A DNA stretch of 64,000 nt, from assembly GCA_041687115.1 (NCBI GenBank), contig JAWLCP010000002.1, positions 11,032-75,031 of the forward strand, given 5' to 3'. Made by a program: the position numbers and the translations under genes. The notes beneath the pieces are model-generated. The model searched no databases, had not been told where the DNA came from, and saw nothing but the letters and a program-made list of their open reading frames with translations. Position 1 is the first letter of the stretch. Each line of letters starts with the position of its first letter. This document shows, piece by piece, positions 25,449 to 33,107 of the stretch. The DNA comes from SKLM01 sp041687115 (GTDB lineage: Bacteria; Chloroflexota; Anaerolineae; B4-G1).

Positions 25449-25931
25449 ACTCTCTCCTCCTTGGGGTTCTGCGTTGATGGACCTCCTTGCGCCGTACAGC
25501 CGACTGGCTAAAGGATCCGCCGGTCCCGCCCCTCCGGGCCGCCCATCTTGAGCTGTGTCTGGGTGACCGCTCAGCGGAGTGCGGACTTGTTTCCTTCGCT
25601 GTCTCCGTCTCTCTGCTGAGAGCTCATATATCAGTCTCTCCACGCGCCGCTGTTCCGTGGGAAGGTTAGCCAATGATACCATGGGATGACGTCCGAGACG
25701 AATCATCCCGCGGCCCCAACCCCTCTCGGCCAGGCAACGCAGTAGACGCTCGTCTCGGTGACCCCAACCGAAGCGGTACGGACGCACACCGTCCTTCGAT
25801 CCGGACCGGGCACAGAGGTCCCCCTCTGCTCTGAGTTGACGCCCCCATCATGGGTGGACGCGAGAGGCCAGCTCTGCCAGCGCAGCTTCTCTGATGGGCG
25901 AGTGGGCCACCGACTGAACCGTGTTGCTAAC
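25449..25931. other. intergenic region between degV and the S8 protease gene
   Basis: 483 bases without a convincing gene. Its right part is the 3' end region of the minus-strand S8 protease gene, and its left part is the long purine-rich leader of degV (minus strand). I see no intrinsic terminator with a T run and no perfect promoter. A GC-rich stretch (about 25505-25545) faintly resembles a T-box core but lacks the rest of that element. Confidence 0.4.
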
Positions 25932-28900
25932 CTATCTCGAAACAAGCGGAAGAAAGACAGACGACATCTCATCTTGCTCCGCGTCTTCGACTGTGAGGGT
26001 GAAGGACTGTGTGGCATGTGGGTCGACACCGTTGCTGGCTTCGAGCGTCAGGGGCCAGACACCATCCGTGCCAGCATCTGGCGTGCCAGACAGAATCGCT
26101 GTGGCGTCTCCGTTGTCGGTGAAGGTGACACCGGAAGGCAGCTCGCCGGTTCCTGAGATTGCTGGGGTCGGAATACCTGTTGCAGTGATGGTGAAGGTCC
26201 CTACTTCGCCAACAGTGAAGGTTGTGTTGTCGTCGCTGGTGATAGCTGGCGCTGTGACGAGTATCGTATTCAGGACCGCTTCAAGTACAGAACCAGAGCC
26301 GTTGAACTTACCAGTTCCACCATAGCCGCGCGCGCGGATCCATAGATTCTGTCCGTCGGGCAGTGACAACCCAGTCAGGCGCCAGCCACCCTCTATGCGT
26401 GTCGCACCACCGAGCGGTGTGTAATGGATCCCATCCGTGGACAGCTCGAAGGTCACGCGCCAGACTTCCGGGCTTGCGCCGCCACGCAGCCAGGTGATCC
26501 CTTGGCCATTGGGATAGACGGACAGTGTTTGCCCGGCAGCGGTGTTGTTCGAGATTCGGGCGAAGTAGTTATGTGGATGACCGTTCACCTCGGTGAAGCA
26601 GCCCCCCACCAGGATTCTGCCATCCGCTTCCATTGCCAGGGCCAAGACATAAGAGCCAGAACCGCTGGCATCGAGGTCGAAGTCGATGTCGAGCTTTCCG
26701 TTGGACTCCAGCCGGCCGATGTTGTTGCTTGACCCGCCGCCTATTTCCGTGAACTGCCCCCCCACCAGGATCTTCCCGTCCACTTGTACTGCCAGTGTGC
26801 TGACATAGTCGCCGACCACATCCGGGAGGAAATCCCCATCCAGGTCGCCGTCGGGGGACAGCCGGGCAATTCCGATCTGTTTCGTTTCATTCACCTCCTT
26901 GAACGTCCCTCCCATCAGGATCCCACCGTCCGCCTGCACTGCCAAGGCCATGACAGAGACCCCCACCACGTCCGGTTTGAAGTACTCATCCACGCTGCCA
27001 TCGGGGTGCAGTCGAGCGATACGTTCGCGTGTCCGTCCGTTCACTTCGCTGAAGCGGCCACCTATCAGGATCTTGCCGTCCGCCTGTACAGCCAGGGTCC
27101 AAACAACGTCGTTCGCATCGGGATTGAAGCTGGCATCCAGGGTGCCGTCAGGGTCCAGTCGGGCGAGCCTCTGAATTGTCACCCCGTCCAACTCGGTGAA
27201 TGGACCTGCAACTAGAATCTTGCCGTCCGGTTGCACTACCATAGCATTGATGTAAGCATCTGCCCCAGGGTCGAAGGCGGTGTCCAGATTGCCATCTGAG
27301 TCCAGCCGGGCGATGCGGTTACGTGCCTCCCCGCTCATCTGGTTGAATGCGCCCCCGACCAAGATCTTCCCGTCAGGTTGGACTGCCAGGGCGTCGACAC
27401 GGCCGTTCGCACTCGGATTGAAGCTGGTGTCCAGGCTGCCGTCAGCGTTCAGCCGGGCGATGTGGTTTCGTTCCACTCCATTTACTTGCGTAAAATAGCC
27501 TCCTATCAGGATCCGACCGTCCGCCTGTACCGCCAACGCCGCGACAGTATCGTCCGGACCCGGTATTGTGGAGGGCGGTTCTCCCAGATACAGCCGGCCG
27601 TGTCCGTAGATATCATCCATCCCTGCCCCGCCCATGTCGACAGCGCGGTCCTCCAGGAAGCTCTGCAATTGGTCAGGGGGGTACGAAGGGTGAGCGCTCA
27701 AGACCAGTGCAGCGGCACCGGCCACGTGAGGCGTCGCTGACGATGTGCCGTTGAACTTCGATCCTTCTTCCGTACCATAGCTGACGGTATTCACGTTGGC
27801 AAAGGCGGCGATGTCGGGTTTGGTGAAACCACCCGATGCCGTACCACCAGATCCATTGGTTGGGCCTTCAGAGCTGTATACCTCTTGAGGGTACGGAGAA
27901 CTCACATCCAGTGCTGCCACCGTCACTGCGGACGGCGCGTCTGCCAGGTTCTCCAGGCTGCGGGCGTGCAAGAGGTACTCGAGACGCGCAACCTTTGGTG
28001 CAAACACCTCAAGATTAACATCTCTGTCGCTATCGTACCGCACGATCTGGAATCCGTAGGCAGCTTCTTGGTCTGTGACGTAAGAAATCTGTTCAGTCGG
28101 CCACGGATAGCCACCGGATTGGTCGTTCTCACTCGCAGCTACCTGAACCCATGCAGCACCGTCCAATCGAAACAGATATAGATCGTAGTCCTGATCGACG
28201 TCCGTCCAATCATCCCAGCGCAGGTAGACATTGATCGGCCAGCCTGCTCTGATGAGGTACGCAGTCCATTCATCACCAGGGCCGAAGTAGTTGACGTTCT
28301 GGGTGAGTGAGAAGTAGTGAGTATTGTCGTCGTCCGCTGTATATGAGGGGTTGTTGAAAGGCCCACCCCAGTGGGCCTCGCGATCATTTCCAGCCGCCGT
28401 GAGCCACAGGATGCCGGCATCCCGCGCCTCCTGGACAAGATCTTCAAACTGCCCAGTCCCGTCACCGGGTGTCAGGTTGAACCAACCCATTGAGGTGGAG
28501 ATGATATCCACTTGGTGTGTGTCCTTCAGCCAGGCCACAGCCTCTGCCAGATCCAGGTTGGTATTGACCTTGGCCAGGTACAGGCTTGCCTCGGGTGCGA
28601 TGTCGTGGATTATTTCAGCACAAGCAGTACCGTGCTCCGTCGTACCATTGACCTGCGCATCGCTTTCACCATCCACGAAGTTCTTGACATCCACCGATGG
28701 TGGAAGATCGCTGCTCAGCAGGCCTGCATAGCCCAGAAAACCACCATCGATGACGCCAATCTTCACACCAGCACCGCGATAACCGGCGCCATGCCAGGCT
28801 TCGCCGTTGATCACCGTCAGTCCTTCTGTCGTTTGACTTCCGGTACGTTCAACCTCCAAGAGGATGGCCTCCGCAGGGCGACGGATGAGATGAATATCAT

Positions 28901-29366
28901 CGTGCGCGGCGACAACCTCGAGCTTATCGATGGGCAGCCATCCCTGGATCAAATTCCCGTCTCTGCTGGTCTTTGTTACCTCTCCGCCTGCCCCATGGAC
29001 TGCCTCAATCGCCCCCTGCAAGCTGTCACCATCCGTCACAATCTGGACGTGCACCTGGTCACCTGACATTCTCAGCGACCGCGACTTGATGAGTGCCCCC
29101 TTCGCAGCGGCATCCCCAGCTCCTGCCAGGTCACCCAAGGTTGAATCAAGTTTGGGGTTCCTTGAATCGCGCGCGGGCTGATCGATGAAATCGCGGTGCC
29201 CGGTGAGCGCCTCTGGCGGCAGGGATATGGTCTGAAACGGCTGGTCTTGCTGGGGAATAGGCGCTCCCATGCTTTGTGCGTTGCCGAACAGGAGCGTTAA
29301 TGCCGCCAGGGCAATGAGTCCACGACCGACAATGCGATCTCTATGACCATGCAGGTTCGAGTCCAT
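25932..29366 (-). CDS. secreted S8 (subtilisin-like) protease with seven-repeat propeller and Ig-like tail
   Basis: About 1144 aa from ATG 29366 (AAGGGGG nine bases upstream). Layout: signal peptide (about 1-36); an N-terminal domain (about 75-170) similar to the neighbouring lipoprotein; S8 catalytic domain with Asp207 (IGVIDGG), His245 (EHGTACA), an oxyanion Asn in TAAGND and Ser542 (NGTSSATPHVAG). About 130 residues between His and Ser look like an inserted PPC-type beta domain (DQDYDLYLFRLDG). Seven delta-60 type repeats (about 605-940) likely form a beta-propeller. An Ig-like putative domain (GTGELPSGVTF) and a VFLPLVSR C-terminus follow. It is probably exported and surface-retained. Substrate unknown; the four catalytic residues are intact. 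Confidence 0.9.
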   Translation of the reverse strand: MDSNLHGHRDRIVGRGLIALAALTLLFGNAQSMGAPIPQQDQPFQTISLPPEALTGHRDFIDQPARDSRNPKLDSTLGDLAGAGDAAAKGALIKSRSLRMSGDQVHVQIVTDGDSLQGAIEAVHGAGGEVTKTSRDGNLIQGWLPIDKLEVVAAHDDIHLIRRPAEAILLEVERTGSQTTEGLTVINGEAWHGAGYRGAGVKIGVIDGGFLGYAGLLSSDLPPSVDVKNFVDGESDAQVNGTTEHGTACAEIIHDIAPEASLYLAKVNTNLDLAEAVAWLKDTHQVDIISTSMGWFNLTPGDGTGQFEDLVQEARDAGILWLTAAGNDREAHWGGPFNNPSYTADDDNTHYFSLTQNVNYFGPGDEWTAYLIRAGWPINVYLRWDDWTDVDQDYDLYLFRLDGAAWVQVAASENDQSGGYPWPTEQISYVTDQEAAYGFQIVRYDSDRDVNLEVFAPKVARLEYLLHARSLENLADAPSAVTVAALDVSSPYPQEVYSSEGPTNGSGGTASGGFTKPDIAAFANVNTVSYGTEEGSKFNGTSSATPHVAGAAALVLSAHPSYPPDQLQSFLEDRAVDMGGAGMDDIYGHGRLYLGEPPSTIPGPDDTVAALAVQADGRILIGGYFTQVNGVERNHIARLNADGSLDTSFNPSANGRVDALAVQPDGKILVGGAFNQMSGEARNRIARLDSDGNLDTAFDPGADAYINAMVVQPDGKILVAGPFTELDGVTIQRLARLDPDGTLDASFNPDANDVVWTLAVQADGKILIGGRFSEVNGRTRERIARLHPDGSVDEYFKPDVVGVSVMALAVQADGGILMGGTFKEVNETKQIGIARLSPDGDLDGDFLPDVVGDYVSTLAVQVDGKILVGGQFTEIGGGSSNNIGRLESNGKLDIDFDLDASGSGSYVLALAMEADGRILVGGCFTEVNGHPHNYFARISNNTAAGQTLSVYPNGQGITWLRGGASPEVWRVTFELSTDGIHYTPLGGATRIEGGWRLTGLSLPDGQNLWIRARGYGGTGKFNGSGSVLEAVLNTILVTAPAITSDDNTTFTVGEVGTFTITATGIPTPAISGTGELPSGVTFTDNGDATAILSGTPDAGTDGVWPLTLEASNGVDPHATQSFTLTVEDAEQDEMSSVFLPLVSR
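26538..27554 (-). repeat. seven coding delta-60 repeats (propeller blades)
   Basis: Seven consecutive repeats of about 50 codons, each with the pattern LAVQADGKILIGG-F-x-V-x(n)-R-x-ARL-x-x-DG-x-LD. The glycine-rich IL-x-GG strand and the DG-x-LD turn recur in every copy. Seven copies fit one seven-bladed propeller. The repeats have drifted apart in sequence, so this is an old array rather than a recent expansion. Confidence 0.85.
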
Positions 29367-29457
29367 CTTGCTTTCCCCCTTCTGAATATAGTATCTGAGC
29401 TGTTCAGGCACCACTAGAGCGCCACAGACGTTCTACCCGCTGGCAGGGCTGTTGCTG

Positions 29458-30039
29458 CTACGGAAGCACAGCTTGAGCGGCCGGGCGGACTGCCAGTACC
29501 GCGTCCAGATTCGCGAGCTCGCAGAGCTGGTCAAAAGGTGCGAAGCCCTGTACTTGATTGCCAGACTGTGACCCCAGCTCTACACCGTAATCCAGCAAGA
29601 AGCCTGTCTCTTCCCCCGCCAGGACAAACAAGACCTGTACCTTGTCGTCCTTCACCCTGAAGCCCAATTGCTCGGCCACCAGTGGCGGATCATCAGTCTG
29701 AGTCAGCTGATGAAGCTGGCTCTCCAGAGCTGGGCAGCAGTCATTTGGTTCGCGAGACGGTATCGTCTCCGGATCTCTGCTAAGGTCGCCTTCGACAATC
29801 TCGCGTTCACTCATTTGACCATCCCTACCCGGGTGAGGAGCGGACGTCCAGGTACACGCTCCCGTCAATGCTAAGGAAAAGGCTGCTGTCGCGCTGATCA
29901 ACAGCAGCCTGACTCCTGATTGCGTCTGACGTGCCTCTGGGAAGCTTCCGTTGTTCTTGGGTGTCAGAACTTCCTCCTCGCGTACGCCTCCGGCGTCATC
30001 CTGAGGTTCAACGAGAGGGACCACCATCCAGTATCTCAT
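29458..30039 (-). CDS. lipoprotein resembling the prodomain of the adjacent S8 protease
   Basis: Up to 193 aa. A hydrophobic segment ending SLALTGAC (Cys62) looks like a lipoprotein signal. The C-terminal 90 residues align with residues 75-169 of the S8 protease encoded next: LESQL with LDSTL, DKVQVLFVL with DQVHVQIVT, QVQGFAPFDQL with LIQGWLPIDKL, and VRPAAQAVL with IRRPAEAIL. In the protease this segment lies directly before the catalytic domain, where propeptides sit, so the lipoprotein may be a free-standing inhibitor, chaperone or substrate docking unit; this is inference. The start is uncertain: the frame's first ATG (30039) overlaps the upstream small gene by 32 bases, and the signal-like segment begins about 43 residues in. 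Confidence 0.6.
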   Translation of the reverse strand: MRYWMVVPLVEPQDDAGGVREEEVLTPKNNGSFPEARQTQSGVRLLLISATAAFSLALTGACTWTSAPHPGRDGQMSEREIVEGDLSRDPETIPSREPNDCCPALESQLHQLTQTDDPPLVAEQLGFRVKDDKVQVLFVLAGEETGFLLDYGVELGSQSGNQVQGFAPFDQLCELANLDAVLAVRPAAQAVLP

Positions 30040-30259
30040 CCGGATGAGCCGTTTGAGCGTCGGTCCTAAGCGTCACTTCCTGCAAGAAGGCCTTCAGTGC
30101 CACCCAATCACGGAAGTAACGTGCTTCGCCGCTCGACACGTGCTGGACCTTGCCACGCAGTTCAGTCTGCCCGCCACCCAGGCCTTCTCGCCATAACCGC
30201 AGCGTGAACAGGTGTGAGCGGTGCGTGGGTTGCTCTGGATCCACGGTCAGTCCCATCAT
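30008..30259 (-). CDS. small conserved cytoplasmic protein, function unknown
   Basis: 83 aa with no signal or membrane segment. A compact core reads HLFTLRLWREGLGGGQTEL, GKVQHVSSGEARYFRDW and LKAFLQ, a pattern I recall from short uncharacterised Chloroflexota proteins encoded near secreted or regulatory genes. ATGATG at the start has GGAG six bases upstream. It precedes and overlaps the prodomain-like lipoprotein gene. High conservation of the GQVQHVxSGExRYFR core in relatives is a recollection and not checked. Confidence 0.65.
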   Translation of the reverse strand: MMGLTVDPEQPTHRSHLFTLRLWREGLGGGQTELRGKVQHVSSGEARYFRDWVALKAFLQEVTLRTDAQTAHPDEILDGGPSR

Positions 30260-30325
30260 GACGGTCTCCGTGTATGCACCTGGGTTGTTTTGAATCTCAC
30301 GGACAATGACCTTGGGGGAGTTCCC

Positions 30326-30997
30326 TCACTCCTCTTCGGCCATTCTTGATTCGACCAGCCGGCCCAGCGACAGAAGCCGGTCTGAACTCGGGGGCATCGC
30401 AGCTTTCGTTATGGTGACATACGCAACCGCATGTCCTTCTTGCCACAGGAGTTGACCGGCATTCATCTGCGTCAATTCGACCAGCCTGCTCTGTTGACCG
30501 ATCCTGGGTGCCCCGGAATCGACCTCGCCCCCGATGTACGCGGCGATGGCATGGTATGCATCGCGAGCAGCCTCGACGTTGCCGAAGAGGACGACCCCGC
30601 TGGAAATCTGCTCCCAATAATAATACCCGCCACCTCGATAGTCGTAGACAACGACGTGCGCCTTGACCACGTGCTCATGCGCCTCTGGCACATCCGGGTA
30701 CACCTCTGCCCAATCCTTGACCGCACGAGTGTTGAACCTGTCGGGCACATCATCATCCTGCAGGGCAATCCTCGATGGATCCTGCTTCTCCAGCTGGGGA
30801 CCAGCAGGAGTCCGCGTGGGGTCCGCTGGGGTTGCTTCCCTGATGGCAGTTGGGCCCTCTGTCCCGGTTGGATCAGGAGCAACCGTCTCCTCTACTGTAC
30901 TGGTGGGTGGGGCCGCTGTTCGGGTGACCGTCGCGAAGGGTGATGACGGCCCGCAGGCGGCAAGGAGAATGACAGTCGCGGGAGCCAGGACGGCCAT
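30326..30997 (-). CDS. lipoprotein of unknown function
   Basis: About 223 aa starting at ATG 30997, where a short signal ends in a good lipobox (VILLAACG, Cys15). A low-complexity Pro/Thr linker follows, then a folded region of about 130 residues with DVPDRFNTRAVKDWAEVYPDV, VVYDYRGGGYYYWEQISSGVVLFGN and a LLWQEGHAVAYVTI strand. The frame remains open for 39 codons upstream, but that segment would hide the signal. No enzyme motif is evident. It sits between the HtrA-like protease and the S8 protease cluster on the same strand, with 66 bases to the next gene and about 290 bases of empty sequence upstream. Confidence 0.7.
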   Translation of the reverse strand: MAVLAPATVILLAACGPSSPFATVTRTAAPPTSTVEETVAPDPTGTEGPTAIREATPADPTRTPAGPQLEKQDPSRIALQDDDVPDRFNTRAVKDWAEVYPDVPEAHEHVVKAHVVVYDYRGGGYYYWEQISSGVVLFGNVEAARDAYHAIAAYIGGEVDSGAPRIGQQSRLVELTQMNAGQLLWQEGHAVAYVTITKAAMPPSSDRLLSLGRLVESRMAEEE

Positions 30998-31290
30998 TCT
31001 CCAGTCAGCTGGTCCCCTCGGCTGGCCTCCATGCTCCTTCGACGTTGCGCCCGGATCCAGCCTTCGAGCCAAAGCCCTGAGCGTCCCTTCCGTGCCTAAG
31101 GGAGCCCCTGCCATCTTTGGACCGTGGGCTGCGTGACTGACGGGTCGGCTCTGTGTGTCACCTGGCCTTGAACAAGGCCTGCGGGTGGAGAGATGGAGGC
31201 CAGGATAAGCATCGGTTTGACAGAGGCCAGCTGCGCTGAGGATGGATTCTGAGCCATAGTCAGCCCCAGTTCGAGTTCTATTCTCTCCGT

Positions 31291-32889
31291 TTACGGAAGC
31301 CCCCCCACCACCTGGAACGTGTCGACGATCCGCACGAATGCGTCCATATCGGCATCGCTGACAAGCTGGGCAAGAACGAAGACGAGGAAAGACCCGTCCT
31401 CAGGCTCTGCCGCAATGTTGACGATGGTGCTCAGCCCGCCGCCGCAGTCGGTGTACAGGTCGTAGTATCCGACGTAGTACCCATCGTCGTAGTCGTATCG
31501 CCCATCGTACAGGCAGCCGCCGGCAAAGTTGAAGGCGTCGAGGAGGCTGTACAGGTCGTATTCCGCGATAATCACCCTGGATGCACCGAAGAAGAGCCCG
31601 GGCGTATCCCAGGTGTCGTTGAAGCCCACCAGGTCGGTAGAGGCAGACACGGCTGCTCCGATCTCTCTGCCCTCCATCATCCAGGCGCCGCCGTCGATAT
31701 CGTTCCATTCCCGGGGAACCTCCACCTGCAGGAGTCCGTAGTCGTCGGCAATGAGGACATAACCCGCATAGCCCGGAGAGGTAGGCTCACCCTCGGCCAC
31801 AGCCGGGGTCGGGACCACGGGGAGAGATACCACCTCGAGTTCGCGCCCGTTGAGCTGCCCCTCGAGCCTCTCGCCGGTCTCAAAGCGGAACACGTCGACA
31901 CTGAGGACGTCGCCGGGGTCGTGGCTGCGCAAGATGTCGCAGTAGTCCGACATGGTACCATCCGTGGCCAGGATCAGGCCCTCGACGCGGTAGATGATGT
32001 CCCCGCCGCGAATACCGGCCTGGTCGGCCGGCGAGCCCGACTCGACCGATGAGACCCAGATGCCGGAGAGCCCCTCGCCGTCGTTCACGGCCACGCCGTT
32101 GACCCCGATCGACGTCACATCCTGGCCAGCACGCAGCTGGTCGATCACCTTGAGGGCCTCGTCGCGGGCAATGGCGAAGCACTGGTCGGACAGGTCCGCG
32201 CTGCGGCGGGCCCTGTAGTGGATGCCCACCACATTTCCATCTTCTGTCACAAGCGCCCCCCCCGAGTTGCCCGGGTTGGCGCCTGCATCGTGTTGGATGA
32301 CCGTGTCGACTGAAGCCCAGTTTGTCTCACCGTCAGCCCGCTCCTTGGCGACGATGCCACGAACCAGGGTGTACTCGGGGTCGCCCAGCGGGAAGCCAGC
32401 CACATAGATGTCGAGACCGGCCGAGACTGGGCCGTCGTACCATTCGAGATAGGGGAATCCGTCGCCGTCGATATCGATGATCGCCAGATCGGAGCACTCG
32501 GACACGGCCACGACTTTGGCATTGCGGGGCTCGCTCTCGCCACCCACCCAGACTTTGAGCAGCGCCGCCCCGGTGACGACGTGGTTGTTGGTCACGGCGA
32601 TCCCTGATTCGTCGATGATGAAGCCAGAACCACGACCGGCCACGTTCATCTGGGTGCCAACGCCGGGCTCGACGAAACTGCCCTGCGCTTCGATCTGGAC
32701 GACTGCGCTCTTGACGTCTTCGAGCGTCGTCACCGCTGCGGATGGCGTCTCGGTGGGGGGTGGGGCTTGAGTCGCTGGTGGGGGCTCAGTGGGCTCCGGA
32801 GCCTCAGTGGGCGCTGCGTCTCCGCCACATCCCGCAAGGGCCAGGACCAACACCCAGATCCACATAGACTTAGAACGGCTGGCACTCAT
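31291..32889 (-). CDS. HtrA/DegP-like serine protease lipoprotein with PDZ and extra C-terminal domain
   Basis: A 532-aa S1C-type protease. Lipobox LALAGC puts the lipid on Cys21, followed by a Pro/Thr/Glu linker. The trypsin-like triad is intact: His103 (TNNHVV), Asp134 (SDLAIIDI), Ser209 (PGNSGGAL). A PDZ domain (about 235-340, GIWVSSVESGSPADQAGI and IRGGDIIYRVEG) follows. The last 165 residues form an extra domain with a Tyr/Asp-rich stretch (YDYDDGYYVGYYDLYTD) and end DTFQVVGGLP; similar domains occur in Chloroflexi proteins of unknown role. It should act outside the membrane in protein quality control or processing. It lies upstream of the S8 cluster and downstream of a large regulator gene on the same strand. 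Confidence 0.9.
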   Translation of the reverse strand: MSASRSKSMWIWVLVLALAGCGGDAAPTEAPEPTEPPPATQAPPPTETPSAAVTTLEDVKSAVVQIEAQGSFVEPGVGTQMNVAGRGSGFIIDESGIAVTNNHVVTGAALLKVWVGGESEPRNAKVVAVSECSDLAIIDIDGDGFPYLEWYDGPVSAGLDIYVAGFPLGDPEYTLVRGIVAKERADGETNWASVDTVIQHDAGANPGNSGGALVTEDGNVVGIHYRARRSADLSDQCFAIARDEALKVIDQLRAGQDVTSIGVNGVAVNDGEGLSGIWVSSVESGSPADQAGIRGGDIIYRVEGLILATDGTMSDYCDILRSHDPGDVLSVDVFRFETGERLEGQLNGRELEVVSLPVVPTPAVAEGEPTSPGYAGYVLIADDYGLLQVEVPREWNDIDGGAWMMEGREIGAAVSASTDLVGFNDTWDTPGLFFGASRVIIAEYDLYSLLDAFNFAGGCLYDGRYDYDDGYYVGYYDLYTDCGGGLSTIVNIAAEPEDGSFLVFVLAQLVSDADMDAFVRIVDTFQVVGGLP

Positions 32890-33107
32890 AGTTCTCCTCC
32901 TTACGTTGGTACATGTGCAGACAACCTCGTCGTCCCTTTCTCCGTCAGGGACTGGAGAGAAAGCCGGAACGCCCGATGTCCACTCATCATACCAGAGGGG
33001 GCGTTTGTAGAGCGTTTGGTGGGGCGCTTACTGTGGCGCTGTCGTGGGGAAAAGCGAATCAGAGGGGCCTGGGCCAGCTACTCTACAGGAGAGGCTTCTG
33101 GGTTTCG

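Noticed and set aside
25449..25680. T-box-like leader upstream of degV
   Set aside because: Only a loose resemblance to the conserved core (GGGGCGGGACCGGCG) is present; there is no stem I, specifier loop or terminator, and degV is not a T-box target known to me.
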